DNA from: Crossaster papposus
Taxonomy: Eukaryota > Echinodermata > Asteroidea > Velatida > Solasteridae
Length of the DNA: 64,000 nt
Assembly (NCBI GenBank): GCA_037893245.1
Contig: JBAIAA010000261.1
Location: 2,170,001 to 2,234,000, forward strand
Reading direction: 5' to 3'
Numbering within the stretch: position 1 is the first letter of the stretch; every line of letters begins with the position of its first letter. Both the position numbers and the translations under genes were made by a program. A model generated the notes under the pieces. It was given only the letters and a program-made list of their open reading frames with translations, had not been told where the DNA came from and searched no databases. Below are positions 51,735-63,533 of the stretch, piece after piece.

Positions 51735-52058
51735 CCTTGCCTTTTTCCTTGCCTTTTTCCTTGCCTTTTTCCTTGCCTTTTTCCTTGCCTTTTTCCTTGC
51801 CTTTTTCCTTGCCTTTTTTCTTGCCTTTTTCCTTGCCTTTTTCCTTGCCTTTTTCCTTGCCTTTTTCCTTGCCTTTTTCCTTGCCTTTTTCCTTGCCTTT
51901 TTCCTTGCCTTTTTCCTTGCCTTTTTCCTTGCCTTTTTCCTTGGCTTTTTCCTTGGCTTTTTCCTTGGCCTTTTTCCTTGGCCTTTTTCCTTGCCTTTTT
52001 CCTTGCCTTTTTCCTTGCCTTTTTCCTTGCCTTTTTCCTTGCCTTTTTCCTTGCCTTT
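51735..52058. repeat. 12-bp tandem repeat (CTTGCCTTTTTC)n, about 27 copies
   Basis: This is an almost pure pyrimidine strand with interspersed G. All frames stay open because the period is 12, giving LFPCLFP-type and KEKGKEKG-type translations that are artefacts. A polypyrimidine tract of this length can form triplex (H-) DNA. The final copies change to TTGGC variants near 51942-51985. Confidence 0.97.
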
Positions 52059-52059
52059 C

Positions 52060-55000
52060 CATCCATCTATACCCATACATATTCCTATATATCCCTATAT
52101 CCATATAATATATCCATACACATCCATATACATCTATCCATATTTCTATGCATCTATATATCCATATCCATATCCGTACCCATACCCATACATATACACA
52201 CACATATGCAAATATATACATACACTATACATGTACACATACCAACACGTCTGTCTATTAAATCCGTCGAGGAGTTTAGTTTGTTCCTCTCGATGATTTC
52301 CTTTGTTTGCACTATAACTTTTTCGAACGGCTCTCGTTGGTTTTGTACACGAAACTCAATCGAGGACGTCCTCGATTCTAACCATAACCCCAAATCACCT
52401 TCGTGTCGTCCACTTACACCCTAAACAAACGCGTGTATACATGGACCATTTAGGTCGACAGACCTTTCTAAGTTTTAGTTCAGAGAGATTTTCCTCAGCC
52501 CACGAACCTCCCATGGAGTGTCTTCATAACGTAATATACGAAACAAATTGATGGACCTCCTATTATCCCTCTTTTGTTCGTGCTTTAAATGATTCGGAAG
52601 GCCCCTTTTCGAAATAGGGGACCCTATAGCCCTCTAATGTTATACGTCCCTATTTCAATCAAAAACGAACTCACGCATGACTACACACCCCATAATGCAT
52701 AAACGCCTCCCGCCGTGTAAACGGGGTTTTCCCCTAGCACATGTAGCGCCCTGTAGCCAGGGATTTCCCTACCACTCCATAGCGGCTCAGACTCGTCACT
52801 ATAAAGTACCTTATATTGCCGCCTTCATAGTAAAGTTAGAGCTTAGTCTAAACCTAGCCCACCAATTGACATTCCAGCTGACCAGATCGACTGAAAGTAC
52901 ATAATTCCTGAGTTATAGAGAGAATAGATCAAATTCAGAGGGCGCGCCCCTCTGCAACGGCCCTGCGCCATCGCGCGCATGTTACATTCTGAGCGCTTTC
53001 TATCGACAGTTTACATGTATACATTATATTCTTGGAACTCGTGGGTTCCTGATGTAAAGTGGTTTTATGATCAACACTTGACCTTAAACCTTTAATAATA
53101 AAAAATGAACTACTTCGTTCACACTGGACCCCATTATTTATGTAAATGCTTATCACCGGTAACCTTCGTTTTCAATTTTGTTTAGCTAAAACCAACTCAA
53201 TTTAGTACTTTACAAAATTTAATTTATAAAAGTGTTATGCCGCAATATAATCCTTTTATTAAGATGATTTGAAAATCCATTTTCTGTTTTGGACCCAAAC
53301 ATACCGCGGTGGCAACTTTCGTAAAGGTAACTCACGCTACATTTTGCCTAGCAAAGGTTCAACAGCCAGAAAATAGGTAATCGAAATAAATATTTGTTAT
53401 AGAAGATGAATAGTTTTCCCGAAGACTTCCTTTTAGCAAAAAACATCTGTATGCGGGGCCTGCCTTTGTTTTCTCCAAGCATTACAAAACTATTTTCCAT
53501 AGGCGCAGCACGTACTCGAACGAATGATCTAAAATCCTTTTCGATTGTGACGCTCAGTTGTCAATTGCTGCGATGCTCGCGTTTATTAGACAGCATAAAT
53601 TGTCTACTTTCAGTCATACTCTTCTAAGGATTTTACCACAATGTGATATAAATCGCCCGACACCGAAAATTGGCTGACATGCACATACAATTTGTGAATA
53701 GGAAATCGTTCCCACAACATAGGTTCACCCGCCGGGCTACACCCCCATAGATTTCGCGGATACTTGGTTAAACATTTTGCCGATCAGACATTCTCCCAGC
53801 CGAGCATAATTTTCACAGGCATCACGTTTACAGATTTATTTGTGAACCAAGCGTTACATTCCTAATTATAATTTTAAGGCATTTGCCAACTATAGGCCTT
53901 TCCCAGACACCGTTTTACAGGTAGTATTTGCAAACCTCGGGGGCCGACCCCGCCAAGAAACTATGCTTGAGCCTGACCTGTACCTTCTGTTGCTCATTGT
54001 TACACTCTGCCAAGACTATAGTCATCTAGAGCAACCAAATCCTGCAAGTGGAACCACAACTGAAAATAAATTGATATAATCTGTTTAGGCCTATACAGTT
54101 GCGTTTACTGTACATTTTCCCATCGTATAAATGTACATGCCCACTGCCCTTTCCACCAACACTACCTAGGACACTCCACCCTTGCGTCCAATCCCCGACC
54201 AACATCCACCTCTTGGCCAAACCCAACGCACAGACCACCGTCCAAATGTTCCAAATACACTTTCCCATACCAATCAAGGTCTGATCGCCTGGGCTGTGCC
54301 AAACATAAAACAATTTCAGGGGCTAACTATAAATGCTCCTTTTTAGGCCTATATTCACTCTGAAACCTTGGGGGACCCAGGGCAAAGCTTGACCCCTCTA
54401 TCGCTCCAAGGACCTCCTCCATCTTGTTAGTGCCTCTGATGATGAAGCTTCTGTTTCACTATGACCCCTGCCACACCATAGCCGTCACATGTCCTGTGCA
54501 TATGGGATTAAATCAAAAGGAAACGTGAGATACATAAACGGTGCTGCATCCGTCAAATCACAGAGGGATAAATCCATCTATATAACCTTGTTAGGCCTAC
54601 CGCTTACTACCAGCACTTACAGTTACACGTATGTTTATGGCGTATTGCCACTGCAGTCACCAGTGATAATATTTTAACTCCGAAAAGGTCTGACATGTCC
54701 TTTTATAGGACTACAAGTTTCTCTCACAACTCGATCTGAATTTAGACAAAGTCTGGAAAAACAACCCCACATCTGGTACTCACTTGGCTATACCTACAGA
54801 CTCACCTGTCGCATCTGATATGAAACATCCCCTAGTGCCCATGGTGATTCACTAACCTAATTGCATAAGCTGGCGCTACAGTGGTCTAAGAGCTATAAAA
54901 TTTATTTGATATAGGCCTTTCCACAGCTATTCTCTGAAAATCTACCTAAAAGTTTACCAAATTAATTATTTCGATCAGCCCGATTGGGGATTAAATTTTC

Positions 55001-56104
55001 TTTTTGTTTATGCACAATTGTCACGAAGATGAACGTAAATCATATTTTGTAAAGAACAAATTAATAACTGTGAAACAAACTAAGGATAACAACCATTTGA
55101 CCCTATACTCATAACCCGGAAGGGTTTACTGAGACTGCTGGCTTAAACTGCCATAGGCCTTACTTCCTTAAATCTCAGATTTTTTAGGAACGCCGAACAT
55201 GCGCAGCCTAGCCGTACCATACTGCGCGAAAGCTACAACAAATTCAATCACGGCGACGCTAAGGGAATACAAATAAAATGTACATGTGCTTTGCATTTTG
55301 AAAGCCACCTTACATCCTCTTCGTTTTAGACCATCCTTACATTAGGCATATTATCATACTCTGATAACTGGACCGGTATTTTGCATTACTAATGAGTGCT
55401 ACTATTATGAACCATGATAAAACCCGGTCCGATACAGGCCTACTGATAATAAATAAATAAATTATCCATATCCACATACCTTTTGACAATACCCACGCCT
55501 TCATGAAAATCCCGCAGGAATGCGATGCCACCTTCGTGCCGCGCCGTGCATGCTTGAGCGCGTGCTAAAGCACAATAGCTTTGTACAATAGCTTTGTACA
55601 ATACAAAGACTGCGTACCCTACTCAATGTGCCACGCCCGTTGCACTGATGACCCTGTCACTGCACCAACGTACGTACACGCATAGAGGAATTCCTACATA
55701 ACATGGTATATGTGAAAACACACAAAATGGTATTAAAAGAACGAATTTCGAACTTGCTAAAATTCTTATTACGACACTTTCGCAGCCTAATAACCATTAT
55801 AAAATTTCACATTGACAAAATGACCTGGCTGCCCTATAAAATTGTACCTCCTTACCAGTGCCATATTGGACCACCGGCAAGAATTTAGATATCTCCTACC
55901 TCGTTTCCTAAAACGAACACCAATCCAGGCTCTATACCTCCATCAGAATCGCAAACCTGGCCCAATTTCCAACCATTTAGAATCGAGCTCTTCCTTTCCG
56001 GCACCCGTTATGGCAATCCGACTTAATAATTGACTGGTCAACCAGCCGATTTATGGGTGGGCACCCAAAACTCCAGCGCAAGCAATAATACGTCATGCTC
56101 GTAG
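52060..56104. other. X2 interior, part 3: no recognised gene
   Basis: It starts with a CATA/TATCCATA-rich segment (52070-52240), and the dispersed repeat shared with 25985-26075 follows at about 52478-52560. The rest is C-rich and G-poor on the plus strand with only short, unremarkable frames on either strand. Confidence 0.35.
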
Positions 56105-56569
56105 TGCAAAGATTTACCAAGTGAGTGTGGATCCTCCGCCCGCAACGTCGCCGCGATGCAAATAGTAACTGCAATATACATGATAGCAGCTCACATACAT
56201 TATACAGTGCTTTTTTATTAGTTTTTGCAATAACATTGTTTACTTTCATTTGGAACTATTATTTAAATAAATATATGCAATTATGAAATTGGCCCCTGTA
56301 TGTAAACGCTGCGATATACGTGGTTATGAATGGAACTTGAATAATGTATTGTCACTGAATGCTCCATGGACATTTTGGGCGAGAAGCTGAGGCAGAAAGC
56401 AGACTTTTAATGGTTGTGGTTTTCTTTGTGTATTTTCCCAGAGTAACTGCATTATACATGATAGCAGCTCACATACATTATACAGTGCTTTTTTATTAAT
56501 TTTGCAATAACATTGTTTACTTTCATTTGGAACTATTATTTAAATAAATAATTAATAATTGTCATAAAA

Positions 56570-56660
56570 TATATCGCTTTCCATCGTATCGACGATCTCA
56601 AAGCGCTTTACAATTATAAATAAGCTTTATTGGGAGGTCAATGTGGCACAACATAAATTT
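56570..56660 (-). repeat. L2/SINE-like 3' tail within tandem unit 1
   Basis: The minus strand reads AAAGCGCTTTGAGATCGTCG then ATGGAAAGCGATATATTTTA. This resembles the conserved stem-loop tail of L2-type LINEs and the SINEs they mobilise (AAAGCGCTTTGAG ... GCGCTATATAAA). Equivalent copies are in the other units near 58585, 60320 and 62030. Confidence 0.55.
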
Positions 56661-57952
56661 AGTAGGATGTTCATGGTTACCATGGCAACTGATATTTTTC
56701 CATTGACTGAAAACATGGGAAAACGTGTTTTGTTGGTGGATTAAAATCATGTTTTCCTTGCCGAAAACTATGGAGTATGTATAGACAAGATAAATCATGA
56801 TCACGTGACCAATAACAATGAATGCTTAAAATCTATTAATGTCGCCATTATCGAAAAAACAAACTATTTATAATGCTCACCTTCGCACACATTTCTTAGT
56901 TTGTGGTACTTTTAGTTCTTGCATAAATAAAATACAAAAGATTGGTACAATCATTTCATTGGTGCCAATTTTGCTTGGAAAAACGGTGACCAAATCATAC
57001 CAAAAAAGCCGATTTGCCCTTAGACTTAACTCAAGTCGAAATTGCTTTAAGTTGGTATCTAACACCCTAAACGTTCGGAGAAAAGACAAAACCTACGTTG
57101 TTTACGTTTGATGCGTTTTGACATTTTGGGGTATATTCGTATACGCATTTCCAGACGTCATGAAAATCTAGGCTATATCTCGTAAAATCGGCGCGGTGAC
57201 AGCATCAGACTGAAGCCGCAAATAGTTTATTGAATACACGATAGATAACACAAAGGTAATTAAGGTTCCATGCCACACTTAACGTCTGCGACATAGCAGC
57301 ATCGCCACAGCTGCGTACGTTGTCATGGAACCGCGACTACGCCCAAACAGCTCGAGTTTTGGGGGAAGTGTTCCCAGAACCTCGTTCTACATAAGAATAA
57401 CACAAAATGCCCAGTTTTTGAAGGATGGTTTTGTGAATGTTTATACCCTTCTTTTAATTGCTCCTACCGATTAACACTATTTCGTTCAAAACGCGTTTAT
57501 GGTGTACAGTGTTTAGGGAACAAAACAGAAAATGGGTAAATCTGATGTAATATTCAAATTGTATGTAAATCTCACCTCAAACAGAGGCAGCATTCTAAAA
57601 AAATTCTCTCATGATGTAGCATCTGAGTCAAAGGATGGTTTTGTGGATGTAATTTACCCACCCCTTGCTTCACAGCGTTTCACTTTATTGGAATATAAGA
57701 TAGCATGTTCAGGATGCATACAGCGTGAAATAAACCTTTGTGTATTCCTAGCAGTCGATATGGACATATTTAATACGCATACGGATATACGTACGCGGCT
57801 AGGAAAAAAAGTCGTCTATAAGTCTTACATTATACATGTCAACATTTTGATATGAGATGTAAATTGTATCTAACACATAAAAAAGCAAATCTTTGTATCT
57901 CTGTAACGGTATCTTGTGGTAGCTCTGGAGGGACTACGAAGATCGTGAATGT

Positions 57953-57972
57953 TGACGTCAATATTGACGTCA
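57953..57972. promoter_or_regulatory. double CRE palindrome, unit 1
   Basis: TGACGTCAATATTGACGTCA is a perfect 20-bp palindrome made of two full CREB/ATF consensus sites. A CACGACTT/AAGTCGTG hairpin follows within a few bases. Confidence 0.6.
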
Positions 57973-59950
57973 AATTTCACGACTTTGGGGGGAAGTCGTG
58001 AATTTTGTCGCCCCTGTATGTAAACGCTGCGATATACGTGGTTATGAATGGAACTTGAATAATTTATTGTCACTGAATGCTCCATGGACATTTTGGGCGA
58101 GAAGCTGAGGCAGAAAGCAGACTTTTAATGGTTGTGGTTTTCTTTGTGTATTTTCCCAGAGTAACTGCAATATACATGATAGCAGCTCACATACATTATA
58201 CAGTGCTTTTTTATTAGTTTTTGCAATAACATTGTTTACTTTCATTTGGAACTATTATTTAAATAAATATATGCAATTATGAAATTGGCCCCTGTATGTA
58301 AACGCTGCGATATACGTGGTTATGAATGGAACTTGAATAATGTATTGTCACTGAATGCTCCATGGACGATTTGGGCGAGAAGCTGAGGCAGAAAGCAGAC
58401 TTTTAATGGTTGTGGTTTTCTTTGTGTATTTTCCCAGAGTAACTGCATTATACATGATAGCAGCTCACATACATTATACAGTGCTTTTTTATTAATTTTG
58501 CAATAACATTGTTTACTTTCATTTGGAACTATTATTTAAATAAATAATTAATAATTGTCATAAAATATATCGCTTTCCATCGTATCGACGATCTCAAAGC
58601 GCTTTACAATTATAAATAAGCTTTATTGGGAGGTCAATGTGGCACAACATAAATTTAGTAGGATGTTCATGGTTACCATGGCAACTGATATTTGTCCATT
58701 GACTGAAAACATGGGAAAACGTGTTTTGTTGGTGGATTAAAATCATGTTTTCCTTGCCGAAAACTATGGAGTATGTATAGACAAGATAAATCATGATCAC
58801 GTGACCAATAACAATGAATGCTTAAAATCTATTAATGTCGCCATTATCGAAAAAACAAACTATTTATAATGCTCACCTTCGCACACATTTCTTAGTTTGT
58901 GGTACTTTTAGTTCTTGCATAAATAAAATACAAAAGATTGGTACAATCATTTCATTGGTGCCAATTTTGCTTGGAAAAACGGTGACCAAATCATACCAAA
59001 AAAGCCGATTTGCCCTTAGACTTAACTCAAGTCGAAATTGCTTTAAGTTGGTATCTAACACCCTAAACGTTCGGAGAAAAGACAAAACCTACGTTGTTTA
59101 CGTTTGATGCGTTTTGACATTTTGGGGTATATTCGTATACGCATTTCCAGACGTCATGAAAATCTAGGCTATATCTCGTAAAATCGGCGCGGTGACAGCA
59201 TCAGACTGAAGCCGCAAATAGTTTATTGAATACACGATAGATAACACAAAGGTAATTAAGGTTCCATGTCACACTTAACGTCTGCGACATAGCAGCATCG
59301 CCACAGCTGCGTACGTTGTCATGGCACCGCGACTACGCCCAAACAGCTCGAGTTTTGGGGGAAGTGTTCCCAGAACCTCGTTCTACATAAGAATAACACA
59401 AAATGCCCAGTTTTTGAAGGATGGTTTTGTGAATGTTTATACCCTTCTTTTAATTGCTCCTACCGATTAACACTATTTCGTTCAAAACGCGTTTATGGTG
59501 TACAGTGTTTAGGGAACAAAACAGAAAATGGGTAAATCTGATGTAATATTCAAATTGTATGTAAATCTCACCTCAAACAGAGGCAGCATTCTAAAAAAAA
59601 ATTCTCTCATGATGTAGCATCTGAGTCAAAGGATGGTTTTGTGGATGTAATTTACCCACCCCTTGCTTCACAGCGTTTCACTTTATTGGAATATAAGATA
59701 GCATGTTCAGGATGCATACAGCGTGAAATAAACCTTTGTGTATTCCTAGCAGTCGATATGGACATATTTAATACGCATACGGATATACGTACGCGGCTAG
59801 GAAAAAAAGTCGTCTATAAGTCTTACATTATACATGTCAACATTTTGATATGAGATGTAAATTGTATCTAACACATAAAAAAGCAAATCTTTGTATCTCT
59901 GTAACGGTATCTTGTGGTAGCTCTGGAGGGACTACGAAGATCGTGAATGT

Positions 59951-59970
59951 TGACGTCAATATTGACGTCA
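59951..59970. promoter_or_regulatory. double CRE palindrome, unit 2
   Basis: Same intact 20-bp palindrome at the same place in the unit. Confidence 0.6.
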
Positions 59971-61660
59971 AATTTCACGACTTTGGGGGGAAGTCGTGAA
60001 TTTTGTCGCCCCTGTATGTAAACGCTGCGATATACGTGGTTATGAATGGAACTTGAATAATTTATTGTCACTGAATGCTCCATGGACATTTTGGGCGAGA
60101 AGCTGAGGCAGAAAGCAGACTTTTAATGGTTGTGGTTTTCTTTGTGTATTTTCTCAGAGTAACTGCATTATAAATGATAGCAGCTCACATAATTTATACA
60201 GTGATGTTTATTAATTTTGCAATAACATTAATTTCAAAATAAAAATTGTTTAATTTCATTTGGAACTATTATATCAATAAATAATTAATAATTGTCATAA
60301 AATATATCGCTTTCCATCGTATCGACGATCTCAAAGCGCTTTACAATTATAAATAAGCTTTTTTGGGAGGTCAATGTGGCACAACATAAATTTAGTAGGA
60401 TGTTCATGGTTACCATGGCAACTGATATTTTTCCATTGAATGAAAACATGGGAAAACGTGTTTTGTTGGTGGATCAAAATCATGTTTTCCTTGCCGAAAA
60501 CTATGGAGTATATATAGACAAGATAAATCATGATCACGTGACCAATAACAATGAATGCTTAAAATCTATTAATGTCGCCATTATCGAAAAAACAAACTAC
60601 TTATAATGCTCACCTTTGCACACATTTCTTAGTTTGTGGTACTTTTAGTTCTTGCATAAATAAAATACAAAAGATTGGTACAATCATTTCACTGGTGCCA
60701 ATTTTGCTTTGAAAAACGGTGACCAAATCATACAAACAAAACCGATTTGCCCTTAGACTTAACTCAAGTCGAAATTGCTTTAAGTTGGTATCAGTAACAC
60801 CCTTAACGTTCGGGAAAAGAACAAAACCTACGTTGTTTACGTTTGATGCGGAGGACATTTTGGGGTATTCGTATACGCATTTCCAGACGTCATGAAAATC
60901 TAGTCTGTATCTCGTAAAATCGGCGCGGTGACAGCATCAGACTGGTGCCGCAAATAGTGCATTGAATACACGATCGATATCACAAAGGGAATTGAGGTTC
61001 CATGCCACAGTAAACGTCTGCGACGTTGTCATGGAACCGCGACTACGCCCAAACAGCTCGAGTTTTTGGGGAAGTGTTCCCAGAACCTTGTTATACACAA
61101 GAATAACACAAAACGCCCAGTTTTTAAAGGATGGTTTTGTGAATCTTTATACCCTTCTTTTAATTGCTCCTACCGATTAACACTATTTCGTTCAAAACGC
61201 GTTTATGGTGTACAGTGTTTAGGGAACAAAACAGAAAATGGGTAAATCTGATGTAATATTCAAATTGTATGTAAATCTCACCTCAAACAGAGGCAGCATT
61301 CTAAAAAAAAATTCTCTCATGATGTAGCATCTGAGTCAAAGGATGGTTTTGTGGATGTAATTTACCCACCCCTTGCTTCACAGCGTTTCACTTTATTGGA
61401 ATATAAGATAGCATGTTCAGGATGCATACAGCGTGAAATAAACCTTTGTGTATTCCTAGCAGTCGATATGGACATATTTAATACGCATACGGATATACGT
61501 ACGCGGCTAGGAAAAAAAGTCGTCTATAAGTCTTACATTATACATGTCAACATTTTGATATGAGATGTAAATTGTATCTAACACATAAAAAAGCAAATCT
61601 TTGTATCTCTGTAACGGTATCTTGTGGTAGCTCTGGAGGGACTACGAAGATCGTGAATGT

Positions 61661-61680
61661 TGACGTCAATATTGACTTCA
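61661..61680. promoter_or_regulatory. double CRE palindrome, unit 3, one half changed
   Basis: The second site reads TGACTTCA, so only one consensus CRE remains in this unit. Confidence 0.55.
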
Positions 61681-63370
61681 AATTTCACGACTTTGGGGGG
61701 AAGTCGTGAATTTTGTCGCCCCTGTATGTAAACGCTGCGATATACGTGGTTATGAATGGAACTTGAATAATTTATTGTCACTGAATGCTCCATGGACATT
61801 TTGGGCGAGAAGCTGAGGCAGAAAGCAGACTTTTAATGGTTGTGGTTTTCTTTGTGTATTTTCTCAGAGTAACTGCATTATAAATGATAGCAGCTCACAT
61901 AATTTATACAGTGATGTTTATTAATTTTGCAATAACATTAATTTCAAAATAAAAATTGTTTAATTTCATTTGGAACTATTATATCAATAAATAATTAATA
62001 ATTGTCATAAAATATATCGCTTTCCATCGTATCGACGATCTCAAAGCGCTTTACAATTATAAATAAGCTTTTTTGGGAGGTCAATGTGGCACAACATAAA
62101 TTTAGTAGGATGTTCATGGTTACCATGGCAACTGATATTTTTCCATTGAATGAAAACATGGGAAAACGTGTTTTGTTGGTGGATCAAAATCATGTTTTCC
62201 TTGCCGAAAACTATGGAGTATATATAGACAAGATAAATCATGATCACGTGACCAATAACAATGAATGCTTAAAATCTATTAATGTCGCCATTATCGAAAA
62301 AACAAACTACTTATAATGCTCACCTTTGCACACATTTCTTAGTTTGTGGTACTTTTAGTTCTTGCATAAATAAAATACAAAAGATTGGTACAATCATTTC
62401 ACTGGTGCCAATTTTGCTTTGAAAAACGGTGACCAAATCATACAAACAAAACCGATTTGCCCTTAGACTTAACTCAAGTCGAAATTGCTTTAAGTTGGTA
62501 TCAGTAACACCCTTAACGTTCGGGAAAAGAACAAAACCTACGTTGTTTACGTTTGATGCGGAGGACATTTTGGGGTATTCGTATACGCATTTCCAGACGT
62601 CATGAAAATCTAGTCTGTATCTCGTAAAATCGGCGCGGTGACAGCATCAGACTGGTGCCGCAAATAGTGCATTGAATACACGATCGATATCACAAAGGGA
62701 ATTGAGGTTCCATGCCACAGTAAACGTCTGCGACGTTGTCATGGAACCGCGACTACGCCCAAACAGCTCGAGTTTTTGGGGAAGTGTTCCCAGAACCTTG
62801 TTATACACAAGAATAACACAAAACGCCCAGTTTTTAAAGGATGGTTTTGTGAATCTTTATACCCTTCTTTTAATTGCTCCTACCGATTAACACTATTTCG
62901 TTCAAAACGCGTTTATGGTGTACAGTGTTTAGGGAACAAAACAGAAAATGGGTAAATCTGATGTAATATTCAAATTGTATGTAAATCTCACCTCAAACAG
63001 AGGCAGCATTCTAAAAAAAAATTCTCTCATGATGTAGCATCTGAGTCAAAGGATGGTTTTGTGGATGTAATTTACCCACCCCTTGCTTCACAGCGTTTCA
63101 CTTTATTGGAATATAAGATAGCATGTTCAGGATGCATACAGCGTGAAATAAACCTTTGTGTATTCCTAGCAGTCGATATGGACATATTTAATACGCATAC
63201 GGATATACGTACGCGGCTAGGAAAAAAAGTCGTCTATAAGTCTTACATTATACATGTCAACATTTTGATATGAGATGTAAATTGTATCTAACACATAAAA
63301 AAGCAAATCTTTGTATCTCTGTAACGGTATCTTGTGGTAGATCTGGAGGGACTACGAAGATCGTGAATGT

Positions 63371-63390
63371 TGACGTCAATATTGACGTCA
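63371..63390. promoter_or_regulatory. double CRE palindrome, unit 4
   Basis: Intact 20-bp palindrome, shortly before the array is cut off by the LINE fragment. Confidence 0.6.
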
Positions 63391-63533
63391 AATTTCACGA
63401 CTTTGGGGGGAAGTCGTGAATTTTGTCGCCCCTGTATGTGTAAACGCTGCGATATACGTGGTTATGAATGGAACTTGAATAATTTATTGTCACTGAATGC
63501 TCCATGGACATTTTGGGCGAGAAGCTGAGGCAG

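Larger units (their letters stand above)
47788..56163. mobile_element. 8.4-kb TIR element X2, unknown superfamily
   Basis: The ends ATTTGCATCGC and GCGATGCAAAT form an ~11-14-bp inverted repeat. AGTAA flanks both sides (47783-47787, 56164-56168). The other array units have the uninterrupted CCCAGAGTAACTGCA, so X1 plus X2 is a clear insertion. By eye the plus strand is C/T-rich and G-poor over most of the element. It contains two 12-13-bp tandem arrays and a T-run. I find no transposase, integrase, polymerase or reverse transcriptase; possible short coding pieces (for example 48253-48492, 48527-48724, 49600-49772, 50036-50239) resemble nothing I know. A TSD of 5 bp is the longest reading; the exact terminus within AGTAA is ambiguous. 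Confidence 0.75.
47368..63532. repeat. tandem array of 1.7-2.0-kb units, interrupted
   Basis: The marker TATGTAAACGCTGCGATATA occurs at about 47368, 56299, 58017, 58295, 60015 and 61725, and with a small change at 63435. Two ~2.0-kb units (each starting with a duplicated ~280-bp subunit) are followed by two 1710-bp units that look nearly identical, and then a partial unit. Each unit contains a decayed LINE/SINE tail, a block related to the 44-46.7-kb repeats, and a CRE palindrome near its end. The recurring 60-90-codon frames (for example 57532-57855, 59641-59853, 61351-61563) are too short and featureless to call genes. The first unit is split by the 8.65-kb insertion at 47515-56163. Confidence 0.9.

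Noticed and set aside
51287-52424. Long open frames rich in LFPCLFP or KGKEKGKE
   Set aside because: They are translations of a 12-bp tandem repeat that stays open in all frames on both strands.
57532-63273. Recurring 70-107-codon frame starting MDVIYPPLASQRF in the tandem units
   Set aside because: Identical because the units are near-identical. It has no known motif, and in the first unit the frame extends differently because of one A-run length change, so selection for coding is not apparent.
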